From Epiperipatus broadwayi (taxonomy: Eukaryota; Onychophora; Udeonychophora; Euonychophora; Peripatidae): 64,000 nucleotides of DNA. The stretch spans positions 2,170,001 to 2,234,000 of the forward strand of contig JAQFVV010012537.1 of assembly GCA_028023455.1 (NCBI GenBank). The letters run 5' to 3'. The position numbers and the translations under genes are program-made. How positions within the stretch are numbered: the stretch's first letter is position 1; every line of letters begins with the position of its first letter. Shown one piece after another: positions 33,831 through 44,308 of this stretch. The notes under the pieces are model-generated. The model was not told where the DNA came from, ran no database searches, and saw nothing but the letters and a program-made list of their open reading frames with translations.

Positions 33831-35412
33831 CAGCAGCCTTTTTAGTAAACTGACAGCCTGTGATAGAAGGCAGAATAATAGATTATATTTTAACCTTAGT
33901 GATGAATTGAATATTTTTTGATAAGATGATATAGAAATAGGATAAAGGTTATTAAAAGGAGAGGAAAGAGTATTTTACTTGATAAATGGAATTAAAGAAA
34001 TGGGATACAACTTATCAATATAATAAATTTGTTTAGAAAGAAAACCAAACAAGTTCATAATAATTAATACCATAAAATAACTTATATACAAAAGAAGGTA
34101 TTTAGGAATCACATGAGGACCAGGATAAATGCTATCAGTTTAAGCATAATGTCAGACTTTGTAATATTATGATCTTGGTGACTTTCACCAAAAGCAAATA
34201 CCAGGAGCTCAGGACAAAAAGTCTGCAATCTAGATTTAAAGTGATAAAAATAGAAGGCAACATATTAATTCCTGTAAAAAAAATAGATAATTGAAGAAGA
34301 AACATATGTTTTATTTTTATAAGAAAGAGACCAGCAGATAAACTCTTTCAAAAAATGTATTCTGCCAAAATAGATTGAGTGTGTTTATACTATGCTAGAT
34401 TGAGTGTGTTTATACTACGCTTAAAATACATAATTGAAAAAACAGAAACAGGATCATAAAAAGTGGCTTTCAATTTCAAATTAATAACATCAAGTTCCTT
34501 AACTAATGCTGTAGGTGATTTGTATTTAGTAGTGAAATTTTTTATGACCGATTGTATATTGACAAATGAAAATCAAACTATCAAACTATAGTAGCTTGTA
34601 GAGAAAAAATATCAATCTTCTTAAAATAAATATAAATTTTAATGCCAAGAGATCAGAAAGAATAATTGGTTCCAAAGATGGACAGATTACCTATAAAGTG
34701 CAGATCAGGGAATAAAATAAAAGGTCAATGAATGTTTAAAACTGTAGAAGGAGAATACATTACTAAAGAAAAAGCCTTCACCAATCATCAGATTACCAAT
34801 TAGTAAGGTGAAACTATTTAGCTATAAAATTAATGTAAGGCATATTAAAGTTACCAAAAAGGAGAGTAGAAGAAGAGTTGGATAAAAGAATAAAATTAAG
34901 GTGGCATATACATTTATGTATAAGAGTGGTTCTGTTATATAGGTAAATATAAAGAATGTTTATTATAAAGGCAGCATAATGAAAAGTAATGATGATTATG
35001 TTTCATCAGCATAAAAAATGTTAAAGAAATCAAATGTCATGATTAATTAAAACATCTGCCCCTACAACTGGAGTATTGAAAGTGGAGAACTGTAAAAACC
35101 CAAATCTCCTAAGATATCTAATGATATCAGAATGTGATAAAGTTTTTAGTCTCAGAGAAGAAAGTAATATGAGGAAAAAATTGAATGATCCAATTGCTGA
35201 TAACAAACTACCTTTTTAGAGAATTCATATCCCTCACATTGATACTGATAATAGTGAGATGCATAAACTACACAAGTTAAAGAAGGAAAAAAGCTTATTA
35301 TAAAAAAATTTAGAAGATATGAACATAAACAACACACAATTTTTAGAATTAAACATACTAATAAGCAAAAACCTAAGCAACACCAAATATGCAATAAATC
35401 AAAAAAGCATAA

Positions 35413-36276
35413 TTAGCATGATTTCACTGCATAAGACACACTCTCAATGAGAGAGAGTTCCCAGTTCATAGTCAACTTGACATCACCAGCCACAGCCAAA
35501 TTAGAAGAATTTACTTCTAATCTATGTCCTGGATACACTTTTATCAGTGTCCATTCTATCAAAAAAATCTTTTGCTCTAGTGATAAAAATGCAACTATTA
35601 CTAATGCCCATCTTGTCCAATGATGATCTCTAGGCAAACTTGTTTTCAGTGGAAACTCAACTTCAACAAATGTTTTCCAATTTTTAAAAGTTCCTGCAGT
35701 AAAAGGTGCCTGGAACTCAGTTTTTACAGCTTAAGAATCAGATTTATTCTTCAGAATGACTTTAGCATCAGAATTTTGACTATTGTTATTATCTTTTTTT
35801 CTTCTGGAGTTCGTCTTCTTAGACACTTGTATCCATGTAAATTCATCTGAAGATGAGACTCATTCTCCAAGTAAAAGACCTGAATCATTTCAGATTCATC
35901 TTTATCATCAGACCAGTAACAGTTTTGGATAATGGCGATATAGCAAAATGTTAGGGTTATCAGAAATAGGAATAGGTATTTGATAATACTGATGAGATTT
36001 GGACATTTTCAACATATTTTGTTGAAAAAATATTGAGGAGTAATCCTTAAACAGTATGCATTCTTACTTTGTAGAAAAAAAACACTGTTGCGAAACACCT
36101 CTAAAGGTTAATATCAAGGGAGAAAACTCAATAACAAGAAGAGTTGGGATATCAGTAGGTAACACTTTCTTGTTTAAAGTGGTACTGAATGTGGCTGTGC
36201 TTGTTAAAAATGGGGCACTACTTTTCTTTTCTAACAGGTATTTGAAATTCAATATAATTCCAAAAATATTAAGCAA
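35413..36276 (-). pseudogene. Family B ORF1-like region
   Basis: The frames 36064-36276 (TTLNKKVLPTDIPTLLVIEF, ending in a Cys-containing segment) and 35413-35637 (RDHHWTRWALVIVAFLSLEQ, then LIEWTLIKVYPGHRLEVNSS) lie directly upstream of the endonuclease start. The VLPTDIPTLL segment is faintly like the LP..I...-type block before the zinc knuckles of I/Jockey Gag proteins. Weak. Confidence 0.35.
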
Positions 36277-37450
36277 GAGCTGGATTCCTGTATCACTGAA
36301 GTCAATACATTTCTTAATTTGACAGAAGAATCAGAAGCCTATCTAAGTCAATGTAACACAGCAATTATATGATTTAAACAAATAATGTGTTTTTATTTTT
36401 TTAAAATCTTTTTTGGACAGAATTATAAAGTTCTATACAGATGTATCTGTTGTTGGGTGAAGCAAAACTTTATAAGTAATGCTTCATAATTTTTTTTTTG
36501 GCTACCATCACATAAAATCTTCTATTGGAAACTTAAAACGGTCAATTTTAGCATTTGTGCAATAATGTTGACTAATTTAGCATTGTAAAACGTTTTAAAT
36601 GATTTAAACAAGGTAGGGGGACAGTTAAATTAAATTTGATAATATAGTCTTAATATAATTGCTGATTAATAATTATAAAATCAAAATTTGAATTATTTAT
36701 AGTGTAACTTCATTCAAATCATCATTTATCAAATTAAAAGTATCGCAATCATCAATAGTGAGCATTCAACATTTACCAGAGTCCCTGAATCATAAATTTT
36801 TAACATATTTGTCTAACTATTTTTTCTACTATCGCCTTGAATTATGATATACACTTTAATATTTGGAAAGTTATTTCTGTTATATTTCAACTTACTAGAT
36901 AGGTGATTGTTATTAGCAACTGGTTTTTCAAGACTATCAGCAGATTTAGATGAATTATTTGAACAATCACAGATTACGTTATTAACAATCAAAGCTCAAA
37001 AGTCAATTATCACATTACTAATATCCATTTGTAAATGCATTAGAAAGCAAAATTTTCTTACCAGAAACTGATATCTTCTTCTCAACAAGAGGAATACTGG
37101 AATGAAGAATAGGTACAATGTGTGATAGAAGATTATCAAGAGAAGATGATGTCAGTATAGATACTTCTCCATTATTTCATAATGAAAGTAAAGAATTTTC
37201 CAAAAATGCTAGACATGTCTGTAGTACCAACAACCATAATGGAAAAATTATAAGTATCTAATTAGACATTGGAATAGCTAGCTCAATTGGGAGCTTACCA
37301 GAAATTGGTGAGACTCAAGTTCAACCCAAACAGATCCAGATAATGAACTCAAAATCTCTACAACAACAACAAAAAGCTTTAAACAGGAACAAAAACATAA
37401 GCAACATATTCAAGCAAGCACTATGTTTGGTGACTGGAATATTTTTGATT

Positions 37451-38089
37451 TTCAACATAGAAATCATTTCAAAAATTTCTTAAGGAAGAAATGGATATAG
37501 AGAGCTGAGTTAATAGAAAATTTGTTTTTATAAGCATTTGATTATCTTTCATGTTTTTAGACCAGATCCTAAATATTATTTTCATCTAGGACTTTCCAAA
37601 GGTAAAATTCACTACTGACCACAAGTATCAAAACTCATAGCAAAATTTAATGTATATGGCCAAACATTTATTTTCTTACTCTTTTTTTTAAGTAACAATT
37701 TTACACTTTTATTATTAATAGAGAAAAACTATCCTTCAACCTTAGAAATTTCAGTATTAACAAAACAATCGAGGCAGTTTAAGCTAAATTTCTATAAATA
37801 GGTCTGACTTATATCCCTTCATCTAGCATTCTGAAATAAAATAGAAATAAGTCATAGTAATCTGATTTTTTTCCACCTCTTAGTGGCCACTGATTTTATT
37901 CATTATTTACATTGTAGTTACTGGACTTGGAAGAATAATGTCACTAAATGTCAATTGGTTTACACTGAAATGGCTATAGTGTTTTCCTGAAGGTTTGTGA
38001 TGATGATGTTTTAGTTGTATTTATTATTCAGACAATTTCCATTATTTAATATGAGTATTTTAGAAAAATTTAACTTTATTTAAATATTC
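37451..38089. other. AT-rich DNA without a recognised gene
   Basis: Nothing was recognised. Confidence 0.4.
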
Positions 38090-38292
38090 CAAGTATACTT
38101 AACTGTTAGTAATAGCACATCAAATAAGTTAGTATATGCACAATGTTTTGAGAAGTATTATTTTCTCCTCTTCTTCAGGTGTTGCTGGCCTAACCAGTGA
38201 CAGTACTAACATGGGAATCAAACATAGACCCTTAGATTGTTGAGTATTGAATTTTAAGATGATGCTCTAACTAACACCCATTCTGCCAAAGG
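38090..38292 (-). mobile_element. tRNA-SINE with Penelope-like 3' tail (family P)
   Basis: Read on the minus strand, a tRNA-like head has GGGTGTTAGTTAGAGC (A box) and ATGTTTGATTCCCAT (B box). The body has CACTGGTTAGGCCAGCAACA, then CCTGAAGAAGAGGAG and a hairpin (GAGGAG with CTTCTC, 38150-38170) followed by AAAACATTGTGCATA, ending ACTAACAGTTAAGTATACTT. The CCTGAAGAAG...hairpin...AAAC.TTGT pattern resembles a motif I recall from the 3' end of many Penelope-like elements, and the SINE directly follows a Penelope copy on the same strand. Confidence 0.65.
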
Positions 38293-38319
38293 AAACAGTC
38301 AGTAGAAATTTTATATACT

Positions 38320-39220
38320 TATCTATAGGGTTCCTCCTGATTTGCCCCATTTTTGCTTCTTAAGAGCAAAGTTGATTAGTGGTTTCCATACATTATGTAT
38401 TATCACAGAAGGTTGACTTTGGGGATTATTTGACATTGCCATGTGAGCAGTTTCTTTAAATTGTCTTCTTTGAACTTTTTCTTCTCTATCCAATATTTTT
38501 TGTGTTATCCCAATTGAACATATGTTCATTGGTATATACATAGTCTTCTACCTTAGACAAGTCTCTTTTATTTCTTCTAATCATCAGTTTGAGTTCTTGC
38601 ATGTGCTTTTTAATAAGACAATTGGTCTCACCAATAATATATGTTCCTACATGTTTACATGGTATTTCATAGATGCAGTTTTTTCATTTCAGCATTTTAA
38701 GTTTAGGCTTTGTAAATGTTAGAATTTCTCATAGTGTGGTATGGCTCTGGAAGGCTTTTCTGATGTTATACTAATTGCAGATTTTTCTTAATTTGTCTGC
38801 TATATTTGATATGTATGGGTAGACTACAGTACCAATAACTGCTTTTTCTTTTTATGGTTCTTTTTGTTGTCTATTTAATGTTTTCTTAATAACAGCTAAT
38901 GGATAACATTTTTCATAGAAGTTTGTGATATATAGATCTTTTCTTTTTTCAAGTGACTGATTTTTGAGCAAACATATTTTGTTCTGTTCCATAGTGATAG
39001 TATAACTCCATGTTTTGTGTTACTTGTATGATTGTTATGAATAGGCTAAGTATTTTCCTGTATGTGTAAGTTTTCAGTCAACTGTAGTTTTGATTTTGTC
39101 ATGTGGGAGTCTTGTCACAAGAACATGTGAGAATGCTAATTTTTGTTCTTGTGCTGATTCTATTGTAAATTTAATCAAAGAGGATATGTTGATGTGTTTC
39201 CAGAAAGTTTGTAATATTCT
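38320..39220 (-). pseudogene. Penelope-like element, 5'-truncated copy
   Basis: It runs from inside the reverse transcriptase to the C-terminus. The frame 38323-38541 has ILDREEKVQRRQFKETAHMA and ends VWKPLINFALKKQKW, the block after the GIY-YIG domain. The GIY-YIG part lies near 38560-38700 in broken frames. Nucleotide identity with the + strand copy at 39410-40150 is high over its length, in inverted orientation. Confidence 0.85.
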
Positions 39221-40216
39221 GCATAAAAATAACTTGCTGTCAATATAATATGGAATTCTTCCAACAAAATCAAGAAATGGCTATGGGTTAACCATTGTCA
39301 CCCTTGGTTAGCAATATTTACATGGAAACTACAGCCATAAAAACCCCATATCCACCTAAAGTTTGGCTTCTCTATGTGGATGATACATTTGTTGTATGGC
39401 CACATGGTAAAGCACTATTACAAATTTTCTGGAAACACATCAATAACATATCCCTTTCAATTAAATTCACAATAGAATCAGAACAAGAATAAAAATTGGC
39501 ATTCTTAGATATTCTTGTGACAAGACTCCCTCATGGCAAAATCAAAACTACAGTTTACCAAAAATCTGCACATACAGGAAAATACTTAGTCTTTACACAT
39601 CCACTCACATGAGAAACACAAAACATGGAGTTATACTATCATTATGGAACAGAACAAAATATGTTTGTTCAAAAACTAGTGATTTGAAAAAAGAAAAGAT
39701 CTATTATGAAATACAGCTATCCATCATCTGTTATTAAGAAGACCTTAAATAGACAACAAAAAGAACCATCAAAAGAAAAAACAATTACTGGTACTGTAGT
39801 GTTCTCATACATACCAAAAATAGCAGACAAATTAAGGAAGATCTGCAATAAGTATAACATCAGAACAGCCTTCAAGAGCCTTACCATATTATGAGGAATT
39901 CTAACATCTACAAAGCCTATACTAGAATTGCTGAAAAGAAAAAACTGCATCTATGAAATACCATGTGAATGTGAAAAAATATATATCGGTGAGACCAGTC
40001 ATTCCATTGAAAAGTGCTTGCAAGAATACAAACTGATGACTAGAAGAAAGAAAACAGATGTGTCTAAGATAGAAGACCATGTATGTACCAATGAATATAT
40101 GTTCAATTGGTAAAACACAAAAATATTGGATAGAGAAAAAAATATGAAGAAAAAAATTTAAAGAAGCTGCATATACTAATCTGTTTGATATGATATTACT
40201 AACAGTTGAATGTATT
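39221..40216 (+). pseudogene. Penelope-like element, inverted partner copy
   Basis: FFQQNQEMAMG, then PLSPLVSNIYMETTA and VWLLYVDDTFVVWPHGKALL (39246-39430) are the Penelope reverse transcriptase motifs with catalytic YVDD intact. A stop sits inside the normally invariant AMGSPLSP. The thumb region has stops (39490-39700). The GIY-YIG endonuclease follows at 39928-40113: CIYEIPCECEKIYIGETSHS, with the conserved Tyr, Ile and Gly kept and an Arg-type position altered to Lys (SIEKCLQEYK). The C-terminal block is cut short at about 40160, where a family P tail (TGCATATACTAA ... ACAGTTGAATGTATTTG) is joined. Penelope elements copy through an RT related to telomerase and cut with this endonuclease. 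Confidence 0.9.
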
Positions 40217-40244
40217 TGGATTGTGTTTTAGAATTAAGAGTTCC

Positions 40245-40332
40245 ACATGCAGTCATTATTACATCTGATTGGCTGTCACATAAGCATTTTTAAAGTGCAT
40301 CTGTGAAGGTTTTAGCCTTTCACATTATTATT
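40245..40332 (+). repeat. Half copy of the palindromic MITE at 767-938
   Basis: Matches the centre and right arm (ACATGCAGTCATTATTACAT, AGCATTTTTAA, TTTTAGCCTTTCACATTATT). The left arm is missing. It lies about 30 bp past the end of the Penelope pair. Confidence 0.8.
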
Positions 40333-40788
40333 GGAATATTTAAATAAAGTTATTTTTTTCTAAAGATATTCAATCTCATATTAAATGATGAAATTAGTCC
40401 AAACAATAAATACAACTGAAATGACTATACTTTTTGCTTTAATACTAAAACTTTCAGGAAATTAATTTAGCCAAAGGCAAAATATCAAAAAATATTTTTA
40501 TGTCAGAAATAGATTTTTTCAATTATTGTGGATAGTAATGACCCCTATGCAATCTTTTTAATTGTTACAGGCTTACAAATAGCCAAGTTACTTTACTCTG
40601 CTTTAAAAAATTAATTTTTAAATATTTATAACATGAAGAAATACTTAAATTATAAAAATTTGACAATATGAAATTGATAAAAAAACTATTAGATATAACA
40701 GCTTTTTGATATTAAATTTTTACTTTGTGATAGTATTTTTCACTTCCATTGTTAAAAAAATTGAATTAAAATCTTGGACTAACTATAT
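40333..40788. other. AT-rich DNA without a recognised gene
   Basis: Nothing was recognised. Confidence 0.4.
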
Positions 40789-42253
40789 CAGGGTTGGCCA
40801 AACTTTTGAACATTGGGAATGATTTTTTTGGTGAAAGAGTAACTGAGGGCAACTATATTGTTTTCAGGGCTTCAAACCAGAAATCAAAAACTAAATGTTA
40901 TTTTTGCCAGAACAAAAAAAAATAATGGTTCAAAGTCCTAATTTTTAGAATGTACTTGTGAGTTGTTTTTTTATAATGGCTTTTTAAATACTCACAAATA
41001 TTGGTGACATTTTTAGAGGATATGAACTGATGAACTTTTTTTCTTGAAGACACAAATTATCAGAAATATTTTACTATGACTACTAACTTTAAAGAGATTA
41101 TTATAAAAAGAAATGTAATTTCTACATTTTGCACCATCTTTCAGCCATTTTTGACACAGTTTTACTATTTTATGCTTATTTTATCATAAATTCCTAGCTT
41201 TATATGTATTTAAAATTTTAATTCCAAACAAATTCTCTAGTGTAGTATTTTTGCAAAAAAATCTATTTATGATTGCAGTTTATTTTATATAGTCCTGTCT
41301 CTTTTCCCCTATAAGATGCTCCAAAGCACTGACTGTAAACTTCAACTATTCTTCTCCAGGCATTTCTAACCATCAAAGTCAGAAATCAAACCAAAATGTT
41401 TTCTGTTTTGTAATAGATTTTGAATGTAAATAAATATATTTTTCATAATTTTTTACATTCACAATTAAGTTTTTACATTAATTTAACTAAATATAAACAT
41501 TGATTTGAAAATTTTTAAATTTTATAAAAAAAATAATCAAGGGAAAGTGATTAGTGCTTGACCACTACTCAAGGCAAGTGAATAATGTTGACTGCTATTT
41601 GCATATCACTGACAATCAGTGATAACTAGAAAAATGCAACTATTTTTCATAAATATTTGTAGATTTTATGATTACTTTGTACACCATAGAGACACAAGAA
41701 ATCATTGGCATTCTCACATAATGATTGGTTAAAATATAATTTCTTTGATTTACTGCAGGTTATTTTTCATATGTTTTTCTTGTATTTTTCTTCAGTTATT
41801 ATTATCATTATTTAAAATTTTTCATTATATTTAACCAATTTTAATAAAAAATAATTTAATTTTTAGAAGCTAAATTGAAACAATTCTGATTATTGTACAT
41901 TCTGATAGAAAACAGGCTAGATCCATATTTAACAAATCAAATCACTCAAATTTTTAGTCAATCTGGCCAATAAGAGAATTCACCAAATTAAAGATTAAAT
42001 TATCTCAGCTCCCTCTAGTATTACAATTTGTCCAAGTTGCTTTATAAAGTATTTATTAAATTACAATTTTAAATTACCTATAAATAATTATTTTCTAGAG
42101 CTAGTCCTGAATTTTAAAAAAATTTCAAAAAAAAAATATATTGTTTTAGAATTGTATTAAAATAAATTAGATGCAAATTTTACAAAAAAAAAGAAAAAGA
42201 AATTATGCAGTAGACTTCTAGAGACCTTGCAGTTGACATCTTGGCCAACCCTG
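40789..42253. mobile_element. hAT-type DNA transposon derivative
   Basis: It has perfect 13-bp terminal inverted repeats CAGGGTTGGCCAA and TTGGCCAACCCTG, the style of hAT (Charlie-like) ends. Flanking 8-mers AACTATAT and ATCTAAAT match at six of eight positions, as an old 8-bp target duplication would. The 1465-bp interior has no transposase frame, so it is non-autonomous or decayed. Confidence 0.75.
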
Positions 42254-42807
42254 ATCTAAATAAAAGCATTTGCATGAACTTAAATCAAATAATAATCTGG
42301 CATCTGCAATAGGTAAATAATGTTCATTTATATTTCCAATTTGATAAATAATGCAGTTTTTATTTTAATAAAATAAAGTTTTAAATGAATTTACAATACA
42401 AAAGTGTTTTTGCACTTCAGATTAGGAAATGACTTTAATTGATAAAAATCAAAGTTTACTACTTTCTGAATCTGTTCAGGTTTTAAAAATGTTTATCTGT
42501 ATGTCCAAAGTTGGCATTTCAGAGGACATAAGGTCAATGTTGATGAAATTTATAAAATATAATATAGATTATATAATCCTATAATGTGTTTTCTAAGTTC
42601 TTTGCATTAAGAAAAGTTGGGCAACTAAATGGGATTTTAAAACAAACTGCATTAAAAAGATGTAAGCAGTTGAAAACTACTAGTGATGATGAAAACATTG
42701 TTAAGTCTTGATTATAGTATTGCATTGTTTAGTTTCTCAACTTATCTTTATGTAAAGAGCTTAATATATAAATGCAGACACTGTATATTGTAACCCAAAA
42801 TAAAGGT
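42254..42807. other. AT-rich DNA without a recognised gene
   Basis: Nothing was recognised. Confidence 0.4.
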
Positions 42808-43330
42808 GGAAAGGGGGGGGGGTAAGGTGAAGAGGAAAAGAGAGAAAGGAATGAAGAAGAAAAGATGGAGAAAAAAAGATAGGATGAAATGGAGTAAAAG
42901 ATTAAGAGGGAGAGGAATGAGATGATGAAGGTAAGTAGAGGGAGATGACAATGAAGTGAGAGATGAGATGATGAAAGGGGGGAAGAGAGAAAGAGAAAAG
43001 AAAGAAACGGAAGAAGAAATAGATGAAGAGAGAAAGAAATGAAAAGATGATAAAATAAATCTATTAAAGACAATTTGAAAGGAAGAAGATGGAAGAAGGA
43101 AATGAGAAAGGATGAAATGGAAATAGACTGAAATGATATTGAGATGAAATGTATTAAAGATGAAGATAAACTAAGCTATAAGAGATGAAGGAGATGAAAA
43201 GATGGAATGAAAATCTATAAGAGATGAAGATGATAAACTAAGATGCTTGTACTATTAGAGAGATTAAACGGTGAAGATATAAGAGACAAAGAAGATGAAG
43301 ATAAAATGAGATGAAAATGAACTATTAGAG
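42808..43330. repeat. Purine-rich low-complexity block
   Basis: The + strand is almost only A and G (GAGAAAG, GAAGAAGA, GGGGGGGG) to about 43.05 kb and then degrades into GATGAAGAT-type repeats. Two Ser/Leu/Pro-rich minus-strand frames (42729-43073 and 42748-42951) are translation of this bias. Confidence 0.85.
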
Positions 43331-44218
43331 ACTCCTAATGACTTGACTTAGTGCAGTTACAATAATTTTAAGAAAGAATGATGATCCAGAGATATACAAT
43401 TGGATAGAGACCAAATCCAATATCAATTCAAATATAACTATTATAATATATTAATAATTTAGCATAGACAATATAAAAGGTAATTTAAATCATTAGTTAA
43501 TAGTTATTAGAATCGGCCTACCATCAGATCATACACTCTGACTAAGAATAAATGATACTTTGTTTGGAAGGATAATCTCATTAAATTGTAACTAACAAGG
43601 CAACAAGAGTAAACAATCTCAGGGGTTTTAAAACTAAACTCTTGTGCAAAATAAAAGCTTAAGTTACCAACTAAATAATTGTTAAGATGAATAAACAGGT
43701 GAGTGATATCTTGGCTGACCATAAAATAACTACCTTATGTTCAATCATAGATTAATAAACAAAAAATATTAATCCAAAGATTTGATGAATCAATCTAAAT
43801 TTAAATTAATAATGGCCTATTACCCAAGACATCATTCGAGCAAGGAAAAGGACAAGAGTACTTTTTATGTCTTTCCCCATACTCTCAGACAACCTACTAA
43901 GGATCTTTAATGCAGATAGATTATAATTCTTTAAACATATAAGATGATGATAGATAATGTAAGAAAATGTGAAGCTTTTAAAATAATAATAAATACTCTT
44001 CTGAAACACTAATATTCTTTATCTTATTGCATAATCTTCAATCTGAGAAGATATACTGATCACTTAAAAATCAACTTTTAAATGAGCATTCAATTAAGTA
44101 TCTGATATAATGTAATTATCTGTTACTGTGATTCAACCTGAAAATCACTTAGATTTGCATGGCTTTATATAATTTAAACCAGTATCAAAATATATTTTAT
44201 ATACTTTATGATATTTTT
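43331..44218. other. AT-rich DNA without a recognised gene
   Basis: Nothing was recognised. The frames at 43507-43722 and 43806-44009 (-) have the Tyr/Phe/Leu/Ser composition of chance frames. Confidence 0.4.
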
Positions 44219-44308
44219 ATGAACTTTTGAACTCAAAATTTTATGAACTTTGGAACTGAAAATCTTATGAACTTTGGAACTCAAAATTTTATTAACTTTG
44301 GAAGTCAA
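44219..44308 (+). repeat. Four 24-bp tandem units
   Basis: The unit ATGAACTTTGGAACTCAAAA plus TTTT is repeated with few changes and would read NFGTENLM / NFGTQNFI if translated. The flanks show no gene, so it is called a minisatellite. Confidence 0.8.

Larger units (their letters stand above)
32300..37450 (-). mobile_element. Old non-LTR retrotransposon of a second family (family B)
   Basis: Minus-strand reading shows an ORF1-like region (about 35.4-37.4 kb), an endonuclease start (IISINVRDMNSLKR near 35.26 kb, the typical first strand of the AP-like endonuclease) and reverse transcriptase motifs (33.3-33.8 kb). Stops and frameshifts are frequent throughout, so it is much older than family A. 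Motif style suggests the Jockey/I/R1 side of the non-LTR tree more than CR1, but I cannot place it firmly. Both ends are approximate. Confidence 0.6.

Noticed and set aside
36056-36322. 88-codon + strand frame
   Set aside because: It overlaps the minus-strand ORF1-like frame of LINE family B, which fits the neighbouring endonuclease and RT order better.
42729-43073. 114-codon Ser/Leu/Pro frame
   Set aside because: It reflects the purine-only block on the opposite strand.
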